A stretch of DNA of 64,000 nt. It comes from Halofilum ochraceum (lineage in GTDB: Bacteria > Pseudomonadota > Gammaproteobacteria > XJ16 > Halofilaceae). The position numbers and the translations under genes were made by a program. The notes under the pieces were generated by a model. The model had not been told where the DNA came from, ran no database searches, and saw only the letters and a program-made list of their open reading frames with translations. Numbering within the stretch: the stretch's first letter is position 1; each line of letters starts with the position of its first letter. Positions 51,328-59,993 of this stretch are shown here, piece by piece. The stretch lies in the NCBI RefSeq assembly GCF_001614315.2, contig NZ_LVEG02000019.1:1-64000 (forward strand), in the 5' to 3' direction.

Positions 51328-52407
51328 ATGCGGTCGCCCGTACGGCGATTGGGCCAGGGAATGGATACCCGAACCTATACAGTGAGCGCGGCAAACATGC
51401 CAACGAATACGAGTCAGGGAATACTCGACCGCCTGCAGGTGCGGCCGTTCGAAGAATCGATCGTACTCCTCTTCTCCGGGCTGGCCATCGTTTTCATCGT
51501 CCCCTTCGGCCTCATCCGGATGGCCGAGGGGAGTTGGGCGCACGGGACACTGGACCTGACGATCGCCGGCATCGCGCTTGCGATCGGCTGTTTCGTCTGG
51601 CGGACCGGCCGCACCGAACATGCGGCACCGGTGCTCGTCGCCGTCTTCGCTCTCACCCTGGTCGCGATCACCTGGCTGTTCGGCACCAACATGCTGTTCT
51701 GGGCCTACCCGGTTACCACGGCGACGTTTTTTCTGCTTCGCCCGGCAAGCGCGCTGCGGGTCAACGCGGCGACCTTCCTCGCCATTGCCCCCCAGGCCCT
51801 GTCCCTTGGCGCCTGGCCGGAGATCGCCGGATTCATCGCACCACTGGCCGCCAACAACGTACTGGCCCTCATCTTCGCCGCTGGCATGCGTCACAGCCGC
51901 GCGAACCTGCGCCTGATGGCCGAACGCGATGCCCTCACCGGCATCGGTAATCGTCATGCCTTCGAGCCGGCGCTGATGAACGCCCTGCGCAAACGGCTCG
52001 AAGTGGGCACGCCGATCGCCCTGCTCGCGATCGATATCGACCACTTCAAGCGGGTCAACGACCGCCACGGCCACGAGGCCGGCGACCGCGTGCTGATCGA
52101 AGTGGCCCGTCTGATCGAGCACTCGGTGCGTGCGGGGGACAGCGTGTTCCGCTACGGCGGCGAGGAACTGGTCGTGATCGCGGACGGCGCCGGCAATGAA
52201 GCCGCGGGCCGCATGGCCGAGAAGATCCGTCGTTGGATCCGCCGCACACCCATTCGGGGTATCGGCCCGGTCGCCGTTTCCATCGGCGTCTCTGAGGCGC
52301 GACCGGACGATACACCGAAAGCCTGGTTCCAGCGCACGGACGGGCTCTTGTACAAAGCCAAAGCCGGCGGGCGGAATCGGGTCTGCGTGGATACGGATTG
52401 CGCCTGA
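51328..52407 (+). CDS. membrane diguanylate cyclase (GGEEL variant)
   Basis: About 359 residues. Five to six membrane helices (VLLFSGLAIVFIVPFGLI, APVLVAVFALTLVAITWLF, LAANNVLALIFAAG) precede a GGDEF domain from RDALTGIGNRHAF. The active loop reads RYGGEELVV, with Leu replacing the final Phe; catalytic Glu residues remain. RAGD five residues earlier is a likely inhibitory site. Starts at 51328 (GAGG 7 bases upstream), 51361 or 51397 are possible. It resembles the protein at 38638-39780 in layout. Confidence 0.85.
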   Translation: MRSPVRRLGQGMDTRTYTVSAANMPTNTSQGILDRLQVRPFEESIVLLFSGLAIVFIVPFGLIRMAEGSWAHGTLDLTIAGIALAIGCFVWRTGRTEHAAPVLVAVFALTLVAITWLFGTNMLFWAYPVTTATFFLLRPASALRVNAATFLAIAPQALSLGAWPEIAGFIAPLAANNVLALIFAAGMRHSRANLRLMAERDALTGIGNRHAFEPALMNALRKRLEVGTPIALLAIDIDHFKRVNDRHGHEAGDRVLIEVARLIEHSVRAGDSVFRYGGEELVVIADGAGNEAAGRMAEKIRRWIRRTPIRGIGPVAVSIGVSEARPDDTPKAWFQRTDGLLYKAKAGGRNRVCVDTDCA

Positions 52408-52555
52408 CAGGCCAGCACCACGACCGCGCGACTTGGCGGGCGCAGGCATATAGCCAATGGCCGGGGCACGAGAACTTGCGTTGCCATCTATGATCGTCTG
52501 GACACGACGCCACTAAATCCGCGCCACAGGCCGGTTCAGCTCAAGGGGATTTCAG

Positions 52556-55297
52556 ATGTCCGGGACCGGTACCGATAACGTTGAAAAACCTCCGGTCCAC
52601 GCCCTGGATACGGCGCGCGCCCTGCGCGATCTCGATGCACGGGGTAACGGGCTGTCGGCGGACGAGGCGGCGCAGCGCCGTGAACGCTACGGCGAGAATC
52701 GATTACCGGAGCCGGCATCGAGGGGGCCGCTGTCGCGCTTCGCCGCACAATTCAACGACACCCTCGTCTACGTCCTTCTGGTGGCCGGAGCGGTAACCGC
52801 ACTGCTCGAAAAGTGGGTCGACACCGGCGCCATCCTCGGCATCGTCGTCATCAACGCCATCATCGGCGTCTTCCAGGAAGGCCGAGCGGAGCACGCGCTG
52901 GCCGCAATCCGGAACATGCTCACGCCGACGGCCACCGTGCGCCGGGATGGCCGGCGGACCACGATCGACGCGGCGTCACTGGTACCGGGAGATATCGTGA
53001 TACTCGGTCCCGGCGACAAAGTTCCCGCGGACCTGCGCCTGACGCGGGTACGCGAACTGCGCATCGACGAATCGCCGCTCACCGGCGAATCCGAACCGGT
53101 CGACAAGATCACGGACCCGGTGGCGCCGGACGCGGCGCTTGGTGATCGTCGCAACCTCGCCTTCTCGGGCAGCCTGGTCAGTAGCGGCGATGGCGAGGGG
53201 GTTGTCTGCGCCACGGGCAGTCGCACCGAACTGGGCGCCATGACGACCATGCTGGCGGGCGTCGAACACGTCGCGACACCGCTGACCCGCCAGATGCGAC
53301 GCTTCGGCAAGCGCCTGACTGTCGCGATCATCGGTATCGCGGCGGCGGTCTTCCTGATGGCCACGGTCGTACGTGCCTGGCCATGGACGGACGCCTTCCT
53401 GGCCGCGGTGGGCCTCGCGGTAGCGGCGATTCCACAGGGGCTGCCGGCGATCATGACCATCACGCTGGCCGTCGGTATCCAGGCAATGGCCCGCCGCAAT
53501 GCCGTGGTTCGGCGCATGCACGCGGCCGAGACGCTCGGTTCGGTCAACACGATCTGCTCCGACAAGACTGGCACCCTGACCCGCAACGAGATGACCGCGG
53601 TCACGCTGGCACCAGACGGCGATACGCTGAATGTCACGGGCACGGGCTATGCGCCCGAGGGCGAATTCCGCAGTGGCGAGAAGACGGTGGCTCCGCTCGA
53701 TGATGAGCGTCTGACCGACCTGCTTCGCGCCTGCCTGCTCTGCAACGATGCGAGCATCGAAGCCGACACGACCGGTCAGTGGCAATTGCAGGGCGATCCG
53801 ACCGAGGGCGCACTGATCACGGTGGCCCGTAAGGCGGGCCTGGATCCGGATGCGGAAGCCGCGCGGCAGCCCCGGATCGACGCCGTGCCGTTCGCCTCCG
53901 AACACCGCTACATGGCGACGCTGCACGGCGGCGAGAACGACCGAACGCGTGTTTACGTCAAAGGCGCGCCCGAACAGATCCTCGGCATGTGCGACCGCAG
54001 GGTCACGGCTCGCGGGGTTGAGCGCCTGGACCGGGAGGTCTGGCATGAACGGGCCGAGGCGATCGCGGCCGAGGGCCAACGCGTGCTCGCACTCGCCCGG
54101 ACCACCCTGCCCGCGGATCAGGAACATCTCGACCACGACGACGTCGCGGGCGATCTGGAGCTGCTCGGCCTGGTCGGGTTGATCGATCCACCCCGCGAGG
54201 ACGCGCTCACGGCGGTCGCCGAATGCCAGCAGGCTGGAATCCGCGTGAAGATGATCACCGGCGATCACGCGACGACGGCCGCCGCCGTGGCGAAACGCAT
54301 GGGGATCCATAACGATGACGTCGCCGTACTGACCGGCAATGATCTGGACGCCATGGATGACCAGCGCCTGGCGACCGAAGTCGTGCGCGTTGACGTCTTC
54401 GCGCGGGTCAGTCCGCAGCACAAGCTGCGCCTGGTAAAGGCCCTGCAGGCACAGGGCCAAGTGGTCGCGATGACCGGCGACGGCGTCAACGACGCCGCCG
54501 CGCTCAAGCGGGCCGACGTCGGTGTGGCCATGGGCCGCAAGGGCACCGAAGTCGCCAGGGAAGCGGCCGACATCGTGCTCACGGACGACAACTTCACGTC
54601 CATAGCGGCTGCCGTGCGCTATGGGCGCACCGCCTACGACAACATCAAGCGCTCGGTGCTCTTTCTGCTGCCGACGAACGGCGGCGAGGCGCTCGCCATC
54701 ATCGCCGCGGTCATCGCCGGGATGCAGCTGCCGGTCACACCGGTGCAGATTCTCTGGGTCAACATGGTCACGGCCGCCACGCTCGGCCTGTCACTGGCAT
54801 TCGAGCCGGCAGCGCGCGAGGTCATGCGCCGCCCGCCCCGCCCGCCCGGAGAATCGATGATCGAGGCCGCTCTGGTCGGGCGCATCGCACTGGTCGCGCT
54901 CACCATGCTCGTCGGCACATTCGGGTTGTACGGTCTGTTGCGTCACGCCGGCGTCGAGCTGGAGGTCGCCCGCACCGCGGCGGTCAATACGCTGGTCCTG
55001 TTCGAGGCCTTTTATCTGTTCAATGCCCGCCTGCTCAACAGGCCACTGCGCCACTGGCGGGATCTCGGCGGCAACGTGGCGGTGTGGTATTCCGTCGGCA
55101 TCGTGGTGCTGTTGCAGCTCGCGTTCACGTACATCCCGCCGATGCAGCTGCTGTTCGGTTCGGCGGCGCTGCCTCCCCTGTACTGGCTGGTGCTGATCCC
55201 GCTCACGTTCCTCGTGGTGCCCATCGTCGAATTGGAGAAATACTTCATCGAAAAACGCCGCCGCCGACCGGGTACCGGATTGCCGGCCGGCGCGTGA
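52556..55297 (+). CDS. P-type cation-transporting ATPase (type II, Ca2+/CtpF-like)
   Basis: A 913-residue pump with an N-terminal cation ATPase domain, the actuator TGES near residue 175, phosphorylation motif DKTGTLT with Asp near 336, a nucleotide domain with KGAPEQI, the hinge GDGVNDAAALKRADVGVAMG, and ten membrane helices. Helix 4 reads AAIPQGLPA, where Ca2+ pumps have PEGLP, so an ion-binding Glu is Gln. The M6 segment WVNMVTAATLGLSLAFEP resembles the CtpF-like group. The transported cation is unclear. AAGGGGA lies upstream of ATG; an MFS gene follows 40 bp later. Confidence 0.9.
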   Translation: MSGTGTDNVEKPPVHALDTARALRDLDARGNGLSADEAAQRRERYGENRLPEPASRGPLSRFAAQFNDTLVYVLLVAGAVTALLEKWVDTGAILGIVVINAIIGVFQEGRAEHALAAIRNMLTPTATVRRDGRRTTIDAASLVPGDIVILGPGDKVPADLRLTRVRELRIDESPLTGESEPVDKITDPVAPDAALGDRRNLAFSGSLVSSGDGEGVVCATGSRTELGAMTTMLAGVEHVATPLTRQMRRFGKRLTVAIIGIAAAVFLMATVVRAWPWTDAFLAAVGLAVAAIPQGLPAIMTITLAVGIQAMARRNAVVRRMHAAETLGSVNTICSDKTGTLTRNEMTAVTLAPDGDTLNVTGTGYAPEGEFRSGEKTVAPLDDERLTDLLRACLLCNDASIEADTTGQWQLQGDPTEGALITVARKAGLDPDAEAARQPRIDAVPFASEHRYMATLHGGENDRTRVYVKGAPEQILGMCDRRVTARGVERLDREVWHERAEAIAAEGQRVLALARTTLPADQEHLDHDDVAGDLELLGLVGLIDPPREDALTAVAECQQAGIRVKMITGDHATTAAAVAKRMGIHNDDVAVLTGNDLDAMDDQRLATEVVRVDVFARVSPQHKLRLVKALQAQGQVVAMTGDGVNDAAALKRADVGVAMGRKGTEVAREAADIVLTDDNFTSIAAAVRYGRTAYDNIKRSVLFLLPTNGGEALAIIAAVIAGMQLPVTPVQILWVNMVTAATLGLSLAFEPAAREVMRRPPRPPGESMIEAALVGRIALVALTMLVGTFGLYGLLRHAGVELEVARTAAVNTLVLFEAFYLFNARLLNRPLRHWRDLGGNVAVWYSVGIVVLLQLAFTYIPPMQLLFGSAALPPLYWLVLIPLTFLVVPIVELEKYFIEKRRRRPGTGLPAGA

Positions 55298-55337
55298 TCC
55301 TTACACTGGCCGCTCGTTCACCCTGACGGACTTTCCC

Positions 55338-56726
55338 TTGTCCTCGACGGATCCCGGTGCCGCGCCGAGCGGAGCCACCACGGCCTCCGGGCGTCTGCGC
55401 ACCGGACTCGTCCTGCGTCTGTTCATGCCGTTTGCGGCGGGATACTACCTGTCCTACGTATTCCGTACGGTCAACGCGGTCGCCGCCCCGAACCTCGTCG
55501 CGGACACCGGCCTCGGGGCCGATGCGCTCGGCTTTCTCACCAGCATGTACCTGGCCGCCTTCGCGCTCCTGCAGCTGCCGCTCGGCATCCTGCTCGACCG
55601 CTTCGGGCCACGCCGGGTCGAGGCGGTACTGCTTACGATCGCCGCTGCCGGATCGATCGTGTTCGCGCTCTCGGACGGACTGGTGGGTCTATCGATCGGC
55701 CGCGCGCTGATCGGCGTCGGCGTCTCCTGCTGCATGATGGCCTCGTTCAAGGCCTTCGCCATGTGGTTCGCCCCGCACCGCCTGCCGTCGATCTACGCGT
55801 GCCTGCTTGCCTTCGGCGCGCTGGGGGCGATCAGCGCGACGGTGCCGGTCGAGTGGTTCCTCGGAATGCTCGGCTGGCGACCGCTCTTTATCGGTCTCGG
55901 GCTGTTCGCCCTGGTCGTATCGCTCGCGGTGTTCGCGATCGTGCCCGATCATCACGAACCGCCCGGCCACACGACCTTCGCCGATCAGTTGCGCGGTCTC
56001 CGGTTCGTATTCCGCGACCGGTTTTTCCTCGGTATCGCCCCGCTGGCGGCGGTGTCATCGGGGACGTCTCTCGCAATCAACGGCCTCTGGGCCGGCCCGT
56101 GGTTGCGCGACGTGGCCGGCCTCGAGCGCGGCGCCGTCGCAACCCATCTGCTGATCATCTCCGCCAGCATGGGCATCGGTTTTCTCGTGCTGGGACTGCT
56201 CACCGAACGGCTTACCCGTCTCGGGCTGCGCCCAGTGACGATCGCGGCCGGCGGCATGACGGCATTCATGATCATGGTCACGCTCCTCGCCGTCGGCATG
56301 ACCGGTCCCATGCTCTGGCTGCTGCTTCTGGGGCTCGGCTTCCTCGCCACCTCGGGCAGCCTCAGCTATTCACTGGTGTCGCGCCACTTCGGCCGGCATC
56401 TCGCCGGTCGGGCGAACACCGCCCTGAACGTGCTGGTATTCGTGGCGGCATTCACCATCCAGTGGGCGATCGGCGGGGTATTGAGCGGCTGGGAAGATCC
56501 GGCCACGCGCCAATACGACCCGACCGGCTACCGGATCGCCTTCGCCGCAACCGTCGTCCTGCAGGCGATCGCACTGGTCTGGTTTCTGCGGCAATACGCG
56601 GTTTATGGACAGCGCGACCCCGGAGAACCGCCACTATCCGGGACAAGAGTAGCGGCGAAAACGGGCGAAGCCGAGTCGATCCCGGTCACGGAGTCCGAGC
56701 CCCGCCCGGAACCGCCCCGGCATTGA
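55338..56726 (+). CDS. MFS transporter
   Basis: A 462-residue, 12-helix carrier. The loop 2-3 motif is LDRFGPRRVEAV, and the N-terminus RLFMPFAAGYYLSYVFRTVN resembles the nitrate/oxalate-type MFS group. The hydrophilic C-terminal tail is about 45 residues. A TTG start at 55338 is assumed; the ribosome-binding site is poor. It is probably cotranscribed with the P-type ATPase; the substrate is unknown. Confidence 0.85.
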   Translation: MSSTDPGAAPSGATTASGRLRTGLVLRLFMPFAAGYYLSYVFRTVNAVAAPNLVADTGLGADALGFLTSMYLAAFALLQLPLGILLDRFGPRRVEAVLLTIAAAGSIVFALSDGLVGLSIGRALIGVGVSCCMMASFKAFAMWFAPHRLPSIYACLLAFGALGAISATVPVEWFLGMLGWRPLFIGLGLFALVVSLAVFAIVPDHHEPPGHTTFADQLRGLRFVFRDRFFLGIAPLAAVSSGTSLAINGLWAGPWLRDVAGLERGAVATHLLIISASMGIGFLVLGLLTERLTRLGLRPVTIAAGGMTAFMIMVTLLAVGMTGPMLWLLLLGLGFLATSGSLSYSLVSRHFGRHLAGRANTALNVLVFVAAFTIQWAIGGVLSGWEDPATRQYDPTGYRIAFAATVVLQAIALVWFLRQYAVYGQRDPGEPPLSGTRVAAKTGEAESIPVTESEPRPEPPRH

Positions 56727-56760
56727 TAACGGTGGATCGGACGGCATCCCGTAGCAGGTC

Positions 56761-57552
56761 TCAGCCCGGGTCTCCGTCGGGGCCGCCGCCGTGCCGGTCG
56801 ACGAACCGCTCCGTGACGGCCCGCAGACGCGGGTCGAGGCGCTCCAGGGCACCCGTGCGGATCTCGGCGGGCACGCCGCCGTACCACGCCTCCGCGATCC
56901 CGCCGGCGATACAGGCCATGGTGTCGGCATCTCCGCCGAGCGAGATGGCGTTGCGGATGGTGGACTCATAATCATCCGCCTCGAGAAACGCGATGATCGA
57001 CTCCGGCACGGACCCCTGGCTGGAGACGTCGAAGCGGTAGCGCGGGCGGATCTCGTCCAGGGTGCGGCCGAGATCATAGTCGAACAGCTCTTCCAGCCGT
57101 GCCCGGATGGCGGGTTTCTCCTCGCCCTGGCGGGCAAGGAAGATCGCCGTCGCCGTGGCCTGTGCGCCGCGGATCCCCTCCGGATGATCGTGCGAGACGG
57201 CGGCGCTGCGCTCGGCTTCGCGCAGCACTTCCTCCAGCGTCCCGCACGCGAACCCGACCGGGCTCACCCGCATCGCTGCCCCGTTGCCATAGCTGTAATA
57301 CGGCTGCCGATCGCGCGCCGCGGCCCACTGGAAGAAATTCCCGCCAAAGCCGGCATCGGGCCATGCGTGGAAGTAGTCATGGTAGTAATCGGTGTAATCC
57401 CCGCCATCCAGAAGGCAGGCGGCGCTCGCGACCGTCAGCACGCTGTCATCCGTGAAACGACAGCGGCGATGGAACAACGGGAAATCCAGCGTCTTCGTGC
57501 CCGCGCCTTCGTGGACGGAACCGATGATATCGCCTGCGATCGCGCCGATCAT
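56761..57552 (-). CDS. ADP-ribosylglycohydrolase family protein
   Basis: A 263-residue di-magnesium hydrolase of the ARH/DraG superfamily. Metal ligands are in FTDDSVLTVA and GGDADTMACIAGGIAEAWYG. The frame is open for 184 codons upstream, but ATG 57552 has GGGGAGG 5 bases ahead and begins at the conserved MIGAIAGDIIGS. No ADP-ribosyltransferase lies nearby, so the substrate (protein, nucleic acid or small molecule) is unknown. Confidence 0.93.
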   Translation of the reverse strand: MIGAIAGDIIGSVHEGAGTKTLDFPLFHRRCRFTDDSVLTVASAACLLDGGDYTDYYHDYFHAWPDAGFGGNFFQWAAARDRQPYYSYGNGAAMRVSPVGFACGTLEEVLREAERSAAVSHDHPEGIRGAQATATAIFLARQGEEKPAIRARLEELFDYDLGRTLDEIRPRYRFDVSSQGSVPESIIAFLEADDYESTIRNAISLGGDADTMACIAGGIAEAWYGGVPAEIRTGALERLDPRLRAVTERFVDRHGGGPDGDPG

Positions 57553-57735
57553 GTCGACCTCCCCGGGCCATGCCCGACACCATGATCGTGCACCACGGCC
57601 GTACTTGTCCACGCGGGCCGCGCGACTTGGCACCGCACATCGGCCGGGCCTATCCTCTGTGTAGCGGTGACCGGGCGAGCACCGGGTGCATACCGCCCGT
57701 GTAATCGCAGGGGCAAAACGACGGGACAGACCATC

Positions 57736-58002
57736 ATGGCCAAGGGCTTCGGCGACGAAGACGACGTCCACGAGCAGATCGAGAGTACCATCAACGATGA
57801 GGTCCAGCGGGCGCGCTCGGCCCTGCCCGAGGGCGAGAGCCTGACCCATTGCGAGGAGTGCGATCGCCCGATCCCGGAGGCCCGCCGTCAGGCCCTTCCC
57901 GGCGTGCGGCTGTGTGTCGCCTGCCAGGAGGAACACGACCGGGAACACGGCCGCGACAGCCTGTACAACCGCCGCGGCAGCAAGGACAGCCAGCTGCGGT
58001 GA
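57736..58002 (+). CDS. ybiI: DksA/TraR-type C4 zinc finger protein YbiI
   Basis: An 88-residue protein, the same length as E. coli YbiI, with the nearly identical C-terminus YNRRGSKDSQLR. The C4 zinc finger is HCEECDRPIPEARRQALPG followed by CVAC. The DksA coiled-coil Asp tip is missing, so RNA polymerase regulation is not assured. ATG 57736 is divergent from the ADP-ribosylglycohydrolase gene. A REP pair follows the stop by 9 nt. Confidence 0.92.
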   Translation: MAKGFGDEDDVHEQIESTINDEVQRARSALPEGESLTHCEECDRPIPEARRQALPGVRLCVACQEEHDREHGRDSLYNRRGSKDSQLR

Positions 58003-58011
58003 TCTGGAGAG

Positions 58012-58168
58012 CCCTGTAGGAGCGAGCTTGCTCGCGATCGTGCCCGCACACGCCTGGCGGCAATGCCCGGCGTGAATGAAAACCCGTCGGTGCAATCCGC
58101 GCATCTTCCGGGCGTGTGAACGTGGCAGCTGTCATCACACGATCGCGAGCAAGCTCGCTCCTACAGGG
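58012..58168. repeat. REP-like inverted repeat pair, copy 2
   Basis: Positions 58012-58042 and 58138-58168 are perfect 31-bp inverted copies whose inner 23 bp are the repeat found at 131-213. The 95-bp spacer is unrelated. The orientation of the halves is opposite to copy 1. It lies between ybiI and the formate dehydrogenase cluster. Confidence 0.87.
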
Positions 58169-58277
58169 AACGCGATCGGCTGATGACCAGTCCGCCCGCG
58201 GCGCATCGACGCGCCGAACCTTGACGCCGGGATCGGTCGAAGAGTATCTCTGAAACCACGCACCATTGGGGAATATC

Positions 58278-58769
58278 TTGCGCCTGCTGCGAATACTGCG
58301 ACTCGACGACTCGGATGCAGAGGTCTACCTGCCCGCCGCCAGGGCCGGCGAACTCGCGGTGCCGGGCACCTTCATGTTCACCTTCGACGACGTGCCGCCA
58401 GAGCGCCTCGGCGGCAGTTCGGCCGAGGCGTTCCGCCGCGGCTTCCTCGGGCTCGATTCCCTCGGCTGGGGCACGCTGGTCACGATCGCCGAGGTCAACG
58501 ACGCCGACCGGCAGGCCGCCCTCGACCGGCTGACCGCCGTGTTCATCGATCGATTCGGCGCGCCCGACGAGGCGGCCGCACGCGCCCAGGCGGAAGAGGA
58601 ACTCGCATTCGTCGACCGTCTCTGCGAGCGCCCCGTCAATACGATCCTGTCGCTGGAACGTTCGATCGGCGAGGACGACAACGTCGAGGAACAGTTCCAT
58701 ACCCATGAACAGCCACAGGCGAGCTGGGAAAACCCGCATCCGGTGGTCCGTATCATCCCGGAGGCCTGA
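58278..58769 (+). CDS. formate dehydrogenase cluster accessory protein (DUF6505-like)
   Basis: A 163-residue soluble protein. The opening RLLRILRLDDSDAEVYLPA and the acidic middle resemble the DUF6505 family, which I recall next to fdh genes in Proteobacteria; the assignment is tentative. TTG at 58278 has GGGGA 5 bases upstream and is preferred over TTG 58266. It has no cofactor motif. It is the first gene of a plus-strand run of overlapping fdh-associated genes. Confidence 0.6.
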   Translation: MRLLRILRLDDSDAEVYLPAARAGELAVPGTFMFTFDDVPPERLGGSSAEAFRRGFLGLDSLGWGTLVTIAEVNDADRQAALDRLTAVFIDRFGAPDEAAARAQAEEELAFVDRLCERPVNTILSLERSIGEDDNVEEQFHTHEQPQASWENPHPVVRIIPEA

Positions 58770-58801
58770 GGCATGACCGCAACGAAAGCCAGGTGGCAGC
58801 G

Positions 58802-59317
58802 ATGAACGGCCGCACCGGTCAGGGCCGGCCGGAGAAGATCCGGCCGGTACGCGTACTCATGCGCCGCAGCGAGAACCCCGACTCGCCCTGGGGCATCCCG
58901 CGCTGGGAACTGCTGGCGGTGCTGCCGGATACGGACCCGCCCGAGCAGCGCGAACGCCGTCTCGTCCACCAGTCGGAGGGACAACACGATTTCGAGTGGG
59001 CCGGTCTGCGCGTGTTCATGTTCCGCGATGCCGCCGAGAGCTATTGGTACAACCTCGTGGGCCGCGATCCTTCGCTGTGCGTGATCTGCCGTCCCGGGCA
59101 CGACATCGACCTCGAACCCTTCGTCGTGACCGCGAACTACGACGAAGCCGGCGCGCACATGGAAACCGACGACACCGTGTTTTCCGCACCGCTGCCGGCC
59201 GAACTGGTCACCGAACTGGAAGAGTTCGTGATGAAGCACTACCGGCCCGTCAAACCCCACAAACGCCAGCGTCGCAACTGGGCCGCGGAGGCCGAAGATG
59301 CCCAGCGACGGAAATAG
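58802..59317 (+). CDS. DUF3305 family protein
   Basis: A 171-residue protein typical of the DUF3305 family found in formate dehydrogenase clusters: SPWGIPRWELLAVLP, then WAGLRVFMFRDAAESYWYNL and CVICRP. ATG 58802 has AGGTGG ahead. It overlaps the DUF3306 gene by 20 bp. The molecular role is unknown; family members accompany Mo/W formate dehydrogenase maturation genes. Confidence 0.8.
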   Translation: MNGRTGQGRPEKIRPVRVLMRRSENPDSPWGIPRWELLAVLPDTDPPEQRERRLVHQSEGQHDFEWAGLRVFMFRDAAESYWYNLVGRDPSLCVICRPGHDIDLEPFVVTANYDEAGAHMETDDTVFSAPLPAELVTELEEFVMKHYRPVKPHKRQRRNWAAEAEDAQRRK

Positions 59318-59993
59318 CCGCCGCTCCAGGCGTACCCGGAGCGAGGATTCCTTCCTCGCACGCTGGTCCCGGCGCAAACACGAGGCCGAACACGGCCGCC
59401 CGGCGGAAGAGGCCGAAGCGACAGAAGCGCCGGTCGACACGGATGCGCAGGCGCCCGCTGCCGACAACGGGGACGTTGACGACCCCGAAGCGAGCGGATC
59501 CGCCCAGCAGACGGCAGCGGCGGACGCGGAGGCGGATCTCCCCCACCCGGACACGCTCGACCGCGACAGCGACTTCAGCGTCTACCTCACGAAGCGCGTT
59601 TCCAGCGCGTTCCGCCGCGCCGCCATGCGCCGGCTGTTCTCGGCGCCCGAATTCAATGTGCGCGACGGCCTCGATGATTACGACGAGGACTACACCCAGT
59701 TCCAGTCGCTCGGCAACACCGTGACCGCTCATATGCGCCACCACACCGAGCGCCTGCGCCAGCGCGAACAGGACAAGGCCGAGCAGGCCGAGCGCGATGC
59801 CGAGGCGGAGCGTGCGCGGACCGCCGAAGGGGACGAGGCCGAGCACGCCCCGGACGAGTATACGGACGCCACGCCGGCAACGGACGCGCAGCAGGCAGAG
59901 ACGACGGATGACCAGACACCCGCCGACGATGCGCCGGAGGCCACCGGCACGGCGCGAACGGCAACCAACCGGGATACCGATGACACCACCTGA
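59298..59993 (+). CDS. DUF3306 family protein
   Basis: A 231-residue protein. The N-terminus SFLARWSRRKHEAE and the centre LRRLF-like AAMRRLFSAPEFNVRDGLDD define the DUF3306 family; the C-terminal 90 residues are acidic low complexity. Unknown function, always near DUF3305 and fdh genes. It overlaps both neighbours, indicating one translated unit. Confidence 0.8.
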   Translation: MPSDGNSRRSRRTRSEDSFLARWSRRKHEAEHGRPAEEAEATEAPVDTDAQAPAADNGDVDDPEASGSAQQTAAADAEADLPHPDTLDRDSDFSVYLTKRVSSAFRRAAMRRLFSAPEFNVRDGLDDYDEDYTQFQSLGNTVTAHMRHHTERLRQREQDKAEQAERDAEAERARTAEGDEAEHAPDEYTDATPATDAQQAETTDDQTPADDAPEATGTARTATNRDTDDTT

